Translations under genes and position numbers: made by a program
NCBI GenBank assembly: GCA_934365945.1
Contig: CAKRNE010000006.1
Location: 1 to 64,000 of the forward strand
Length of the DNA stretch: 64,000 bases
Direction: 5' to 3'
From: an uncultured Agathobacter sp.
GTDB taxonomy: Bacteria; Bacillota; Clostridia; Lachnospirales; Lachnospiraceae
Shown here: positions 44,882 to 53,080 of the stretch, piece after piece
How the letters are laid out: each line of letters starts with the position of its first letter
How positions within the stretch are numbered: position 1 is the stretch's first letter
The notes under the pieces: model-generated
The model's input: the letters and a program-made list of their open reading frames with translations, nothing else
Database searches by the model: none
What the model was told of the DNA's origin: nothing

Positions 44882-45623
44882 AGAAGAATTGATAGATATT
44901 GGATTAGGGTTAAAAAATATAAAAGATATAGAAGTGCTGATTAAAGAGTTTGAAAAATGGAAACAGACTATTTTAAAACAGACAGATTCAGAGAAGCGCT
45001 CAGAGTATAAAATTGTATTACATGTATCTGATTCTGATTTCGAGTCTAAAGAGCAAAGAAGAAATAAGTATGTTAAGGCAGTAGATAAGACCATAAACAT
45101 CTTGAAATCAGATAGCGCGTTTGTAAATAAAAACAGTGAAAATACAGATATACTTGTGTCTGTAATACAGAACTTTAATATATTTATGCAAAATATGTTT
45201 ATGTTTGAGCCGGATAAAAAAGCAACATTAAAGGGAGAATGCCTTAAACAAATAAAAATAAATAATGAGTACGATTTACAGCATATAATGTATGCAGTTT
45301 TAAAGACAGTTTATCCAAATGCACGGAGAGAAGTAACACAGGATATAGGATATGGATTTAACAGATATGATATAGTCGTAGATGATATAAATACTGTCGT
45401 AGAAATCAAATGCACCAGAAAAGATCATACAGACAAAAAACTGCTTAGAGAGTTGGGAGAGGATGCATTTTTTTACAAATGTGATAATTTGGTAATATAT
45501 GTTTATGACAAGAATGGAATAATAAAAGATATTGATAATTTTGTAAGAGCGTTGGAGAAAACAAAAAAAGAAACCGGTAAAAATATAATTGTAAAAGTAG
45601 AACAGGAAAAAGAATTACTTTAG
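44874..45623 (+). CDS. PD-(D/E)XK nuclease, DpnII/MboI-like restriction endonuclease domain
   Basis: This 249-residue protein has a helical N-terminal ~115 residues. The C-terminal half carries RYDIVVDDINTVVEIKCTR with D166, E177 and K179, the D...E-x-K nuclease triad. It is followed by KDHTDKKLLRELGEDAFFY and DNLVIYVYDKNG, the layout of the REase_DpnII-MboI family. GGAGAAG precedes the ATG, which overlaps the ATPase stop. No methyltransferase is nearby, so it is not a conventional restriction-modification system. DNA or RNA may be the target. Confidence 0.72.
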   Translation: MNREELIDIGLGLKNIKDIEVLIKEFEKWKQTILKQTDSEKRSEYKIVLHVSDSDFESKEQRRNKYVKAVDKTINILKSDSAFVNKNSENTDILVSVIQNFNIFMQNMFMFEPDKKATLKGECLKQIKINNEYDLQHIMYAVLKTVYPNARREVTQDIGYGFNRYDIVVDDINTVVEIKCTRKDHTDKKLLRELGEDAFFYKCDNLVIYVYDKNGIIKDIDNFVRALEKTKKETGKNIIVKVEQEKELL

Positions 45624-45647
45624 AAAGTATATTAGGGAGAGAACACC

Positions 45648-46124
45648 ATGGAACAGACATACATCGCAATAATGATACAAAGCCTGGAGAAAAAAGAACA
45701 GGTGCTTGACAAAATAATAGAGCTTGACACAGTACAGAAAAACCAGCTCGAGGATCCGAACCTCACACCGGATGCCTTTGATGACGTTGTAGAGCAGAAA
45801 TCAAAGCTCATAGAGCAACTTGACAACCTGGACAGTGGCTTTGAAAAGCTCTTCGAGCGCGTAAAAGAAGAGCTTGAGGGCAACAAAGAGGCACACAAAG
45901 AAGAAATCCGCATCATGCAGGACCATATCCGCAAAATCACAGACAAGAGCGTGAAAATCCAAAGCCAGGAAGCCAGAAACAAGGCCCTTATGACAAACAA
46001 ATTCAACGGAATAAAAAAACAGGCCAGACAAGTGCGAAAGGGCGCAAATGTGGCAAGCAAATATTATCAGTCAATGACAAAGACAGGATATGTAGATCCG
46101 CAGTTCATGGACAATAAAAAGTGA
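45648..46124 (+). CDS. FlgN/FliT-like flagellar export chaperone
   Basis: The protein has 158 residues, nearly all helical and charged (YIAIMIQSLEKKEQVLDKII; DDVVEQKSKLIEQLDNLD; FEKLFERVKEELEGNK). It ends in YYQSMTKTGYVDPQFMDNKK, which resembles FlgN C-termini of Clostridia. Such chaperones hold hook-associated proteins or FliD before export. GGGAGAG lies before the ATG. Codon use matches fliD, unlike the ATPase/nuclease pair just upstream, which suggests that pair was inserted into an older flagellar gene order. Confidence 0.75.
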   Translation: MEQTYIAIMIQSLEKKEQVLDKIIELDTVQKNQLEDPNLTPDAFDDVVEQKSKLIEQLDNLDSGFEKLFERVKEELEGNKEAHKEEIRIMQDHIRKITDKSVKIQSQEARNKALMTNKFNGIKKQARQVRKGANVASKYYQSMTKTGYVDPQFMDNKK

Positions 46125-46214
46125 AAATGGGTGGATGAAAATGATGAAAATGGATGGATGAAAATGGTGAAAATGGGTGGATGAAAATGGTGAAAATGGG
46201 TGGATGAAATTGAC
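46123..46214. repeat. Tandem repeat, four 23-bp units
   Basis: Four consecutive 23-bp units of the form GAAAATGGGTGGATGAAAAT plus three bases start at 46123, 46146, 46169 and 46192, with one to three differences each. The first begins at the stop codon of the chaperone gene. The last ends in TTGAC, contributing to the -35 box of the next promoter. Confidence 0.9.
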
Positions 46215-46239
46215 AAATGCTGTAAAATCAATGTATAAT
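46210..46239 (+). promoter_or_regulatory. Promoter of the DUF4143 ATPase gene
   Basis: TTGACA (46210-46215) and TATAAT (46234-46239) are perfect hexamers 18 bp apart. The -35 overlaps the last unit of the tandem repeat. Confidence 0.8.
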
Positions 46240-46286
46240 CTACATATTAACAGGAATACTATAACTATGTAGAAAGGCGGTAGAAC

Positions 46287-47564
46287 ATGCTTACACCGGA
46301 AGGTTACAAATCGAGATTGGCAGAATCAAAATTTGATGAATATTTGGAAACATTTGGGGCTGTATGTATAGAAGGCCCTAAATATTGCGGTAAGACATGG
46401 ATGGCGAGGAGCAGGGCAAATAGCGCAGCATTTGTAGGAAATCCTGAAAACAATTTTCAGACCAGAACAATGGCACAGATAAGTCCGGACCTCGTATTAA
46501 AGGGGGAATTACCACGTCTGATAGATGAATGGCAGGAGGTACCGCCACTATGGGATGCGGTAAGATTTGAGGTGGATAAGGATAATAACAAGGGGAAATT
46601 TATACTGACCGGCTCAGCAACACCAAATCATAAAGGAATATTACACAGTGGGACAGCGAGGATTGGAAAAGTCCGCATGAATACAATGTCACTATATGAA
46701 ACAGGGGATTCAACAGGAGAAGCATCACTGAAGGATATATTTGAAGACAGGATGGAGAATGCCATAACAGGTAATGTCACCGTGGAACAGCTTATATACT
46801 ATGCAGTCCGTGGAGGCTGGCCGGGTAATTTGGAAACCCCTAAGAGGATATGCGGTAATCTTGCAAAGGAATATTTAAAAACAGTTGTAGATGACGATAT
46901 GTTTAGTGTGGATGGAGTAAAGAGAGATTCCAGAAAGGTGTGGTCGCTGCTTCATTCACTTGCCAGAAACGAGAGTACGCTTGTCAGCAATAGCACCATT
47001 CGAAAAGATATAGGAGCAAAGGATGAAATAGATGTAGATAAAAGTACTATATCGGATTACCTTGATATATTTAACAGACTATTTATACTGGATGATCAAC
47101 CTGCATTCAGCACAAACCTGCGCTCGTCCAGAAGGATATTAAAGGCATCCAAGAGACATTTTGTTGATCCATCACTGGCGGTAGCTGCGCTTGGAGCTAC
47201 ACAGAAAATGCTTCTAAATGATTTGAATACATTTGGATTCATATTTGAAAGTCTGTGTGAGCATGACCTGAAGATATACGCAGAATACAATGATGCCAAT
47301 ATGTTTCATTTCAGAGATGAAAAAGGAAATGAAGCAGATGCGATTGTGGAGTTTCCGGATGGAACCTGGGGAGCTTTTGAGATAAAGCTCGGCGCCAATC
47401 AGGTAGAGGCAGCAGTAGAGGAGCTTCTTAAACTCAAATCAATAATGGAGAGAGAAGGGGATAATCCACCAAAGGTACTATGTGTAATATGCGGTATGAG
47501 TAATATGGCATATAAGAGACCGGATGGAGTGTATGTGGTGCCAATAACAGCATTGAAGCCGTGA
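46287..47564 (+). CDS. AAA_14/DUF4143 ATPase
   Basis: This 425-residue protein has Walker A GPKYCGKT (30-37), PRLIDEWQEVPPLWDAVRFEVD as the Walker B region, and KFILTGSATP as sensor. A DUF4143 C-terminal region has a restriction-like fold (FESLCEHDLKIYAE; GNEADAIVEF; WGAFEIKLG). This is a common single-gene ATPase of gut Firmicutes and Bacteroidetes, of unknown role. AAAGGCGG precedes the ATG. It lies between the chaperone and flagellin genes under its own sigma-A promoter, so it is probably not flagellar. Confidence 0.85.
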   Translation: MLTPEGYKSRLAESKFDEYLETFGAVCIEGPKYCGKTWMARSRANSAAFVGNPENNFQTRTMAQISPDLVLKGELPRLIDEWQEVPPLWDAVRFEVDKDNNKGKFILTGSATPNHKGILHSGTARIGKVRMNTMSLYETGDSTGEASLKDIFEDRMENAITGNVTVEQLIYYAVRGGWPGNLETPKRICGNLAKEYLKTVVDDDMFSVDGVKRDSRKVWSLLHSLARNESTLVSNSTIRKDIGAKDEIDVDKSTISDYLDIFNRLFILDDQPAFSTNLRSSRRILKASKRHFVDPSLAVAALGATQKMLLNDLNTFGFIFESLCEHDLKIYAEYNDANMFHFRDEKGNEADAIVEFPDGTWGAFEIKLGANQVEAAVEELLKLKSIMEREGDNPPKVLCVICGMSNMAYKRPDGVYVVPITALKP

Positions 47565-47598
47565 AAAATAAAATTTTAAAAAAATTTTATTTTAGATA

Positions 47599-47625
47599 TA
47601 AAGTATTGGAAAACAAGTCCGATAT
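47599..47625 (+). promoter_or_regulatory. Sigma-28 promoter of the flagellin gene
   Basis: TAAA (47599-47602), a 15-bp spacer and TCCGATAT (47618-47625). It differs from the flaG promoter -10 by one base. Confidence 0.85.
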
Positions 47626-47631
47626 AGATAA

Positions 47632-47753
47632 TAAGTAAGCAAGATATTACTTAATAGTAGCAAGCCAAACGAAGCGTACGGTCGGGCGGTGAACTACAAT
47701 GATCAAACAGATTGAAGCATGGACGCTTCATTTAATTCAAGGAGGAAACAATT
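47632..47753 (+). promoter_or_regulatory. Structured flagellin mRNA leader with a candidate CsrA site
   Basis: TAAGTAA and TTACTTA (about 47634-47656) form a first hairpin. Near the start codon, TGAAGC (47713-47718) and GCTTCA (47725-47730) present the hexaloop ATGGAC with GGA exposed. Eight bases later comes the ribosome-binding site AAGGAGG (47739-47745), itself a GGA motif. CsrA binds such paired sites on hag mRNA in Bacillus subtilis. Confidence 0.55.
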
Positions 47754-48566
47754 ATGGTAGTACAGCACAATATGGCTGCGTCAAACGCAAACAGACAGTT
47801 AGGAATCAGCACAAACGTGCTTAGCAAATCAACAGAGAAGTTATCTTCTGGCTATAGAATCAACCGTGCAGCAGATGATGCAGCAGGTCTCTCAATTTCA
47901 GAGAAGATGAGAAGTCAGGTTAGAGGTCTTAATAAAGCTTCTTCAAATGCTCAGGATGGTATCTCAGCTATCCAGACAGCAGAGGGTGCTTTAAATGAGG
48001 CTCATTCAATTCTCCAGAGAATGAACGAGCTTGCAACACAGGCTGCAAATGACACAAATACAACAACAGACAGAACAGCAGTACAGAGTGAGATTAATGC
48101 TCTTACTAAAGAGATTTCACGTATTGCTTCTACTACACAGTTTAATACACAGAATCTTCTTGATGGAACATTTACAGGAAAGAATCTTCAGGTTGGAGCA
48201 CTTAAAGACCAGAGCATATCTATTTCTATTTTGACAATGAATGCAGATGCTCTTAGTGTAAGCGGACTGGATGTTTCATCATTTGGTGCTGCTGGTAGTG
48301 CAATGAAGAAAATTCAGACAGCCATTGATAAGGTTTCGACTCAGAGATCTGATCTTGGAGCTCTTCAGAATCGTCTTGAGCATACAGTAAACAATCTTGA
48401 TAATGTTGCTGAGAATACTCAGACAGCAGAGTCACGTATCCGTGATACAGATATGGCTTCAGAGATGGTACAGTACTCAGCTACTTCTATCATCCAGCAG
48501 GCAGGTCAGTCTATGCTTGCTCAGGCAAACAGCCAGACACAGGGTGTTCTTTCACTGATTCAGTAA
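47754..48566 (+). CDS. fliC: Flagellin
   Basis: This 270-residue flagellin has the complete D0/D1 N-terminus (VVQHNMAASNANRQLGIST; SSGYRINRAADDAAGLSISE) and C-terminus (RIRDTDMASEMVQYSATSII). The central region is very short (about 150-200), so it lacks D2/D3. LQRMNELATQAA (about 87-98) is the segment known to bind TLR5 in other flagellins. Ser/Thr in the short centre are the likely sites of pseudaminic acid attachment. Codon use is highly adapted. A strong AAGGAGG, sigma-28 promoter, structured leader and terminator frame a monocistronic gene. The product is exported to the filament. Confidence 0.97.
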   Translation: MVVQHNMAASNANRQLGISTNVLSKSTEKLSSGYRINRAADDAAGLSISEKMRSQVRGLNKASSNAQDGISAIQTAEGALNEAHSILQRMNELATQAANDTNTTTDRTAVQSEINALTKEISRIASTTQFNTQNLLDGTFTGKNLQVGALKDQSISISILTMNADALSVSGLDVSSFGAAGSAMKKIQTAIDKVSTQRSDLGALQNRLEHTVNNLDNVAENTQTAESRIRDTDMASEMVQYSATSIIQQAGQSMLAQANSQTQGVLSLIQ

Positions 48567-48590
48567 TATTGATTATAGTGTGTACTATGA

Positions 48591-48620
48591 TAAAGCCACT
48601 CATTTTGGGTGGCTTTATTT
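48591..48620 (+). terminator. Terminator after flagellin
   Basis: TAAAGCCAC and GTGGCTTTA pair around TCATTTTGG, followed by TTTAA. Confidence 0.85.
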
Positions 48621-48640
48621 AATACATGGATGGAGCTTAT

Positions 48641-48952
48641 ATGGAACGGAATATAATTGAGAAAATAGATGATTTTGTTGAAATGATATATTGCGATTTC
48701 AACGAGGCCATGAGCCATATAGAGGAAACTGTAGCATTGATAGAGCCATATATGGTGAGTTTTTTGAGTAAAATAGATTATTATAATAAATGTGGTGAAA
48801 AAATAGATAAAAATATACTTGTTCAACAGCTTAAAAATTTGTTGGAAGGAATACAGTATAAAGATCAAATTGAGATTGCAGATACTCTAAAGTATGAAAT
48901 AAGAGAGAGCCTTTTGGTTTACAGTGAACTGGTGCAGATATATGGAAAATAA
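48641..48952 (+). CDS. Small helical protein upstream of a Maf gene
   Basis: The protein has about 103 residues. GATGGAG supports the ATG at 48641 (MERNIIEKIDDFVEM). It is all-helical and acidic, with a single KIDYYNKCGEKIDKN loop. No family is recognised. Its stop overlaps the start of the Maf/DUF115 gene by 11 bp, so it may be a chaperone or accessory of flagellin glycosylation. Confidence 0.6.
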   Translation: MERNIIEKIDDFVEMIYCDFNEAMSHIEETVALIEPYMVSFLSKIDYYNKCGEKIDKNILVQQLKNLLEGIQYKDQIEIADTLKYEIRESLLVYSELVQIYGK

Positions 48953-50783
48953 AGAGATAGAAAAAAGATATAGTGAGTTAGTATATAATTATCCATATTT
49001 AAAGAATATAATAAATGAGTGTGAAGATGAGAAAGTTCATATAGATATGGATTTAAATGATAAGAGGATTTATTCAATAGAGAGGAATGAACATAGCTAT
49101 TTCATGAATAGCAGATATGACTGTGAGATAGTTACGGCATTTTTGATAAACAAATTGAATGCACAAACAAATCCGTTTGCTCCAATACTGGTTTTTGGGG
49201 GTGTAGACTTGTTTTTTATAAAGACAATAAGGGATAAATTTCCGGATAACTATGTATATATTCATGAACCATCTGTTTCGTTGTTTAGAGCTGTGGTAGA
49301 ATCAATGGAGGATATAAGCACATTGATTGATGACCATGTACTTATAACTGTTGGGGCAAATATGGATGGAGCCAGAACTGAGATATTACATGACTTGATA
49401 GATGAAAAGAATTATTTTATTGCAGATATTGTCTGCATGCCACAGTATGAGCGTCTTATGGCAGAAGCATATTCTGGATTTTTGAGAGCAATACACACTC
49501 GTGTTGAGCAAATAGTAATGCAGAAAAATACCGACATATTATTGAATGATGAACATATAAATACGTTTTGGAATAATATAACGGATATAATTAATCAATA
49601 TGGAGTTGGCACATTAACAAATGAACTAAAAAATAATGATTCTGAAAATTATGCGGTATTTATTGTATCGGCAGGTCCATCTTTAGATAAAAATATAAGC
49701 GAATTAAAGAAAATTCAAGGAAGAGCGATGATAATGGCTGTTGATACAGCGTTAAAGCCGTTATTAAAAAAAGGCATAGTTCCGGATATCATTGCGTCTG
49801 TTGACCCGCATAAGCCATTAAGTCTTTTCGAGTGTGATGGATTTGCTGAATTACCTATGCTTGTAGATATAAACTATAATTCGGAGATATCAAAGATACA
49901 TAGAGGAAAGAGATTCTATGCATGGAGCGGTGAATCGTTCATAAAAGAACTTTTGAAGGATGAATTTTCCAGACTTGATATAATAGAAAGTGGTGGTTCA
50001 GTTGCATGCAATTTGTTCTCATTGGCTATAAGGGGTGGCTTTAAGACGATTGTCCTTGTGGGACAGGATTTGGCATATCCTGAAGGAAAAGGACATTCTA
50101 AGTTGTCATATGATGATGAAAATAATATTGACTTGGAAAAAAAGAAATATTATGAAGTGGAAGATATCTATGGAGGAAAAGTATATACTGAAAACAATAT
50201 GAATGCATACCGAAAATGGTTTGAAAGTACAATATCCAGATATACAGGTATTGAATTTATTGATGCTACTGAAGGTGGGGCAAAAATAAATGGTACAGAC
50301 ATAATGACGCTTAATGAAGCGATTACGAAATGCTGTAATGGAAAGAAAACGGAGCGTTGGCGAGAAATAGTAAATGGCTGCGCTAAACTTTTATCGGATG
50401 ATGAAAAAGAAGAAAAAATAGCAAAACTTAAAGCCTTACCTAATAAATTAGATAGACTTCAAAAGGAATTAAAAACAGGAGAGAAAAAGATAAAGAGGGC
50501 ACGAAAGGCACAAGCCAAGAACGATATTATAAATTTAAAGAAAGAATTGAATGGTATAATCAAGATTAACCATAAAATTGATGAAGGTCTTGAGATTGCA
50601 CTGCTAAATATGTATAATGCTAAAGAAAGCTATGAAGTTGCAACCGCTATGTATGATTTGAATAATGATCAGGAGAATGAAGTTGATAATACATTAAAAA
50701 TTTGTGAATTGACAAATAAAAGATATCAAAAGGCTTTAAAACAAGCTCAAAAAGATTTAGCAAATAAAATCAATATGTTGTAG
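48942..50783 (+). CDS. Motility accessory factor (Maf/DUF115) glycosyltransferase, copy 1
   Basis: The protein has about 613 residues. The ATG at 48942 overlaps the preceding stop. The DUF115 core (about 245-420) shows VFIVSAGPSLDKNISELKK, MIMAVDTALKPLLKKGIVPD and FKTIVLVGQDLAYPEGKGHS, the Maf signature. N-terminal and C-terminal helical domains flank it, and the last ~130 residues are coiled-coil-like. Maf proteins transfer nonulosonic acids such as pseudaminic acid from the CMP form onto Ser/Thr of flagellin in the cytosol. Its position between flagellin and the Pse genes supports this. Confidence 0.85.
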   Translation: MENKEIEKRYSELVYNYPYLKNIINECEDEKVHIDMDLNDKRIYSIERNEHSYFMNSRYDCEIVTAFLINKLNAQTNPFAPILVFGGVDLFFIKTIRDKFPDNYVYIHEPSVSLFRAVVESMEDISTLIDDHVLITVGANMDGARTEILHDLIDEKNYFIADIVCMPQYERLMAEAYSGFLRAIHTRVEQIVMQKNTDILLNDEHINTFWNNITDIINQYGVGTLTNELKNNDSENYAVFIVSAGPSLDKNISELKKIQGRAMIMAVDTALKPLLKKGIVPDIIASVDPHKPLSLFECDGFAELPMLVDINYNSEISKIHRGKRFYAWSGESFIKELLKDEFSRLDIIESGGSVACNLFSLAIRGGFKTIVLVGQDLAYPEGKGHSKLSYDDENNIDLEKKKYYEVEDIYGGKVYTENNMNAYRKWFESTISRYTGIEFIDATEGGAKINGTDIMTLNEAITKCCNGKKTERWREIVNGCAKLLSDDEKEEKIAKLKALPNKLDRLQKELKTGEKKIKRARKAQAKNDIINLKKELNGIIKINHKIDEGLEIALLNMYNAKESYEVATAMYDLNNDQENEVDNTLKICELTNKRYQKALKQAQKDLANKINML

Positions 50784-50790
50784 AAAAGTA

Positions 50791-50817
50791 TAAAGAAAAA
50801 TAATAAACTGTCGATAT
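50791..50817 (+). promoter_or_regulatory. Sigma-28 promoter of the pse operon
   Basis: TAAA (50791-50794), a 15-bp spacer and GTCGATAT (50810-50817), one mismatch from the flaG promoter -10 box. Confidence 0.75.
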
Positions 50818-50828
50818 ATAATATAAGA

Positions 50829-50926
50829 GATTCATGAAGAATCGTTAAGGTGCATGGAGGCATAAGTTTATATCGGATGAATTATTATGCCACTCGGACT
50901 ATGTACGTTCGGGTGGCTTTTTATTT
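50829..50926 (+). promoter_or_regulatory. Attenuator-like leader ahead of pseB
   Basis: A hairpin GATTC-ATGAA-GAATC (50829-50843) comes first. GGCATAA (50859-50865) can pair with TTATGCC (50885-50891). The same GCC also opens a terminator stem GCCACTCG/CGGGTGGC (50889-50917), followed by TTTTTATTT. The two pairings are mutually exclusive, as in an attenuator. GGA in GCATGGAGGC lies next to the antiterminator arm. Confidence 0.55.
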
Positions 50927-50975
50927 ATGAAGGTATTCCAAGCACTGATAGAAAATATCAGGGAGGAAATATTTC

Positions 50976-51974
50976 GTGTTAAATGGAAAGTCGATTTTGG
51001 TAACAGGGGGAACAGGTTCATTTGGACATCAGTTTGTTAGCTATGTGTTGGAGCATTATGAGCCTAAGAAAATAATAATATATTCAAGAGACGAGTATAA
51101 GCAGTTTGTAATGCAAAATGAATATAAGAATCATCCGCAAGCTGACAAACTTCGTTTTTTTATTGGAGATGTAAGAGATAAAGAAAGACTTTACAGAGCT
51201 TTCGATGGTGTGGATTATGTGGTACATGCAGCAGCATTAAAGCAGGTTCCGTCATGTGAATATAATCCGATGGAGGCTGTAAAGACAAATATCAATGGTG
51301 CAATGAATATAGTGGATGCAGCATTAGATTGTGGTGTAAAGCGTGTCGTTGCTCTTTCGACAGACAAGGCAGTTAATCCAATTAATCTTTATGGAGGCAC
51401 TAAGCTTGTTTCAGATAAGCTGTTTATTGCGGCAAATGCCTATGCAGGAGAAAAGGACGTCAATTTTTCAATCGTCAGATATGGTAATGTAGCAGGAAGC
51501 AGAGGCTCAGTTATTCCATTTTTTAGAAATATAGTTGCTAATGGTGGTACTTCTCTTCCAATAACAGACTATAGAATGACAAGATTCTGGATAAGTCTTG
51601 AGCAGGGAGTAGAACTCGTGATTAAGGCATTATCAGAGGCTAAAGGTGGAGAAACCTTTATTTCAAAGATTCCTTCATTTAGGATAACTGATTTGGCGCA
51701 GGCTATATTACCGGGATGTGAGATGCCAGAGGTTGGTATTCGTGAAGGTGAGAAGCTTCATGAAATAATGATTACAAGAGAGGACTCATTACTTACATAT
51801 GAATATGACAAACATTTTATAGTTTACCCTCATTTTGACTGGTGGAATTCATCAAGAGTTCAAAATGGTGGAAAAAGAGTTGAAGCAGGATTTGAATATA
51901 GTTCGGGAAAAAATAAAGAATGGCTAGATGCTGAACAGATTAGGAAATTGCTGAAAAATGTTGAGGAACATTAA
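50976..51974 (+). CDS. pseB: UDP-N-acetylglucosamine 4,6-dehydratase (inverting), PseB
   Basis: This 332-residue protein starts at GTG with GGGAGGAAAT upstream. It is a Rossmann-fold SDR with TGGTGSFGHQFV and the extended-SDR pair DKAVNP...YGGTK (Tyr-x3-Lys shifted as in PseB/FlaA1). HAAALKQVPSCEYNP is highly characteristic of this enzyme. It catalyses the first step of pseudaminic acid synthesis: dehydration and C5 inversion of UDP-GlcNAc. Base composition is nearer the host than that of the genes that follow. It is the first gene after the sigma-28 promoter and leader. Confidence 0.95.
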   Translation: MLNGKSILVTGGTGSFGHQFVSYVLEHYEPKKIIIYSRDEYKQFVMQNEYKNHPQADKLRFFIGDVRDKERLYRAFDGVDYVVHAAALKQVPSCEYNPMEAVKTNINGAMNIVDAALDCGVKRVVALSTDKAVNPINLYGGTKLVSDKLFIAANAYAGEKDVNFSIVRYGNVAGSRGSVIPFFRNIVANGGTSLPITDYRMTRFWISLEQGVELVIKALSEAKGGETFISKIPSFRITDLAQAILPGCEMPEVGIREGEKLHEIMITREDSLLTYEYDKHFIVYPHFDWWNSSRVQNGGKRVEAGFEYSSGKNKEWLDAEQIRKLLKNVEEH

Positions 51975-51988
51975 GGGGAGGGTAAAAT

Positions 51989-53080
51989 ATGAAGAAAGTA
52001 GGGCTAATAACATTACATAGATGGTTTAATTATGGTTCAATGCTACAATCTTACGCTGAAAATTATTTATTAAATGCAATGGGATATGATTGCGAATTGA
52101 TCGATTTTACACCACCAAGAATAGATAATAATAGATCATATAAATTATATAACGATGATATAAGTCTTATAGAATTAAAAAATAAGTATAGGGATGATAT
52201 TGAAGAGAGAAAAAATAATTTTAATCAATTCATGAAATTATATAAATGTAGCATAAGGCAGTATAAAGATGATGAAGAACTATTAGATAATCCACCATTA
52301 TATGATGCTTATGTAACAGGTAGTGATCAAATATGGAATGTAAATATGAGAATTGCGTCAAAAGCATACTTTTTACATTTTATAAAAAGCAAAAATAAAT
52401 TTGCATTTTCAACAAGCATAGGAAGATGTAAAGAAGACAAACTCAGTCCATATAAGCAATATATAGAATTATATAATAAAATTTATATGAGGGAAGAGGA
52501 CGGAAAAGAATTAATAAGTAAAATGTGTCCGAAGGTTGAAGTAGGGCAAATGATAGATCCAACGCTTATTATGGAAAAAAAAGAATGGGATAATGTTATA
52601 ACATCAGAAAGAATCATTAATGGAGAATATATTGCGTGTTACGCAACATTAGATGACGAGTTGGACAATATGCTGCCCATATTAAGAAAGTTATATGAAA
52701 AGGAAAAAATCCCAATTGTATTATTTGGAATGATCATTCCACGAGAAGAAGATGGAATAATTAATTTAGTTAATGTGGGACCTTTGGAGTTTATTAGATT
52801 AATAAGGGATGCAAAATTATTAGTAACACATTCATTTCATGGAACTGCATTTGCTTTAAATTATAACATTCCATTTATGACATATAATGATGAATTGGAA
52901 AATCCAAGAAAAGAGGGCGTGCTTAGAATGGTGGGGTTGAGTAATAGAATAATTCACAATACAGAAGAAATGCTAAATATCATAGATGAGAAGATCGATT
53001 TTTCCGATGTTAATATGATTTTAAAGGTAGAAAGAGAGAGGGCTAAAAGTATAATAAGAACTTGCTTAGGAGTGGATTAA
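51989..53080 (+). CDS. Polysaccharide pyruvyl transferase-family protein
   Basis: This 363-residue protein begins VGLITLHRWFNYGSMLQSYA and contains YDAYVTGSDQIWN and LLVTHSFHGTAFALNYNIPF, the hallmark motifs of the PS_pyruv_trans/WcaK family. Members add pyruvate ketals or act as glycosyltransferase-like enzymes on surface glycans. The next gene is FrhB-like, and these two families very often travel together in exopolysaccharide loci. AT content is clearly higher than in pseB or pseC. The specific substrate here is unknown. Confidence 0.85.
   Translation: MKKVGLITLHRWFNYGSMLQSYAENYLLNAMGYDCELIDFTPPRIDNNRSYKLYNDDISLIELKNKYRDDIEERKNNFNQFMKLYKCSIRQYKDDEELLDNPPLYDAYVTGSDQIWNVNMRIASKAYFLHFIKSKNKFAFSTSIGRCKEDKLSPYKQYIELYNKIYMREEDGKELISKMCPKVEVGQMIDPTLIMEKKEWDNVITSERIINGEYIACYATLDDELDNMLPILRKLYEKEKIPIVLFGMIIPREEDGIINLVNVGPLEFIRLIRDAKLLVTHSFHGTAFALNYNIPFMTYNDELENPRKEGVLRMVGLSNRIIHNTEEMLNIIDEKIDFSDVNMILKVERERAKSIIRTCLGVD

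Noticed and set aside
43700..45623. Classical type II restriction-modification system
   Set aside because: No DNA methyltransferase gene is present on either side, and an ATPase partner is not expected for DpnII/MboI.
47632..47753. c-di-GMP riboswitch in the flagellin leader
   Set aside because: The GCAAA-type conserved core and tetraloop receptor of GEMM-I are not found. The hairpins fit a stabilising or CsrA-type leader better.
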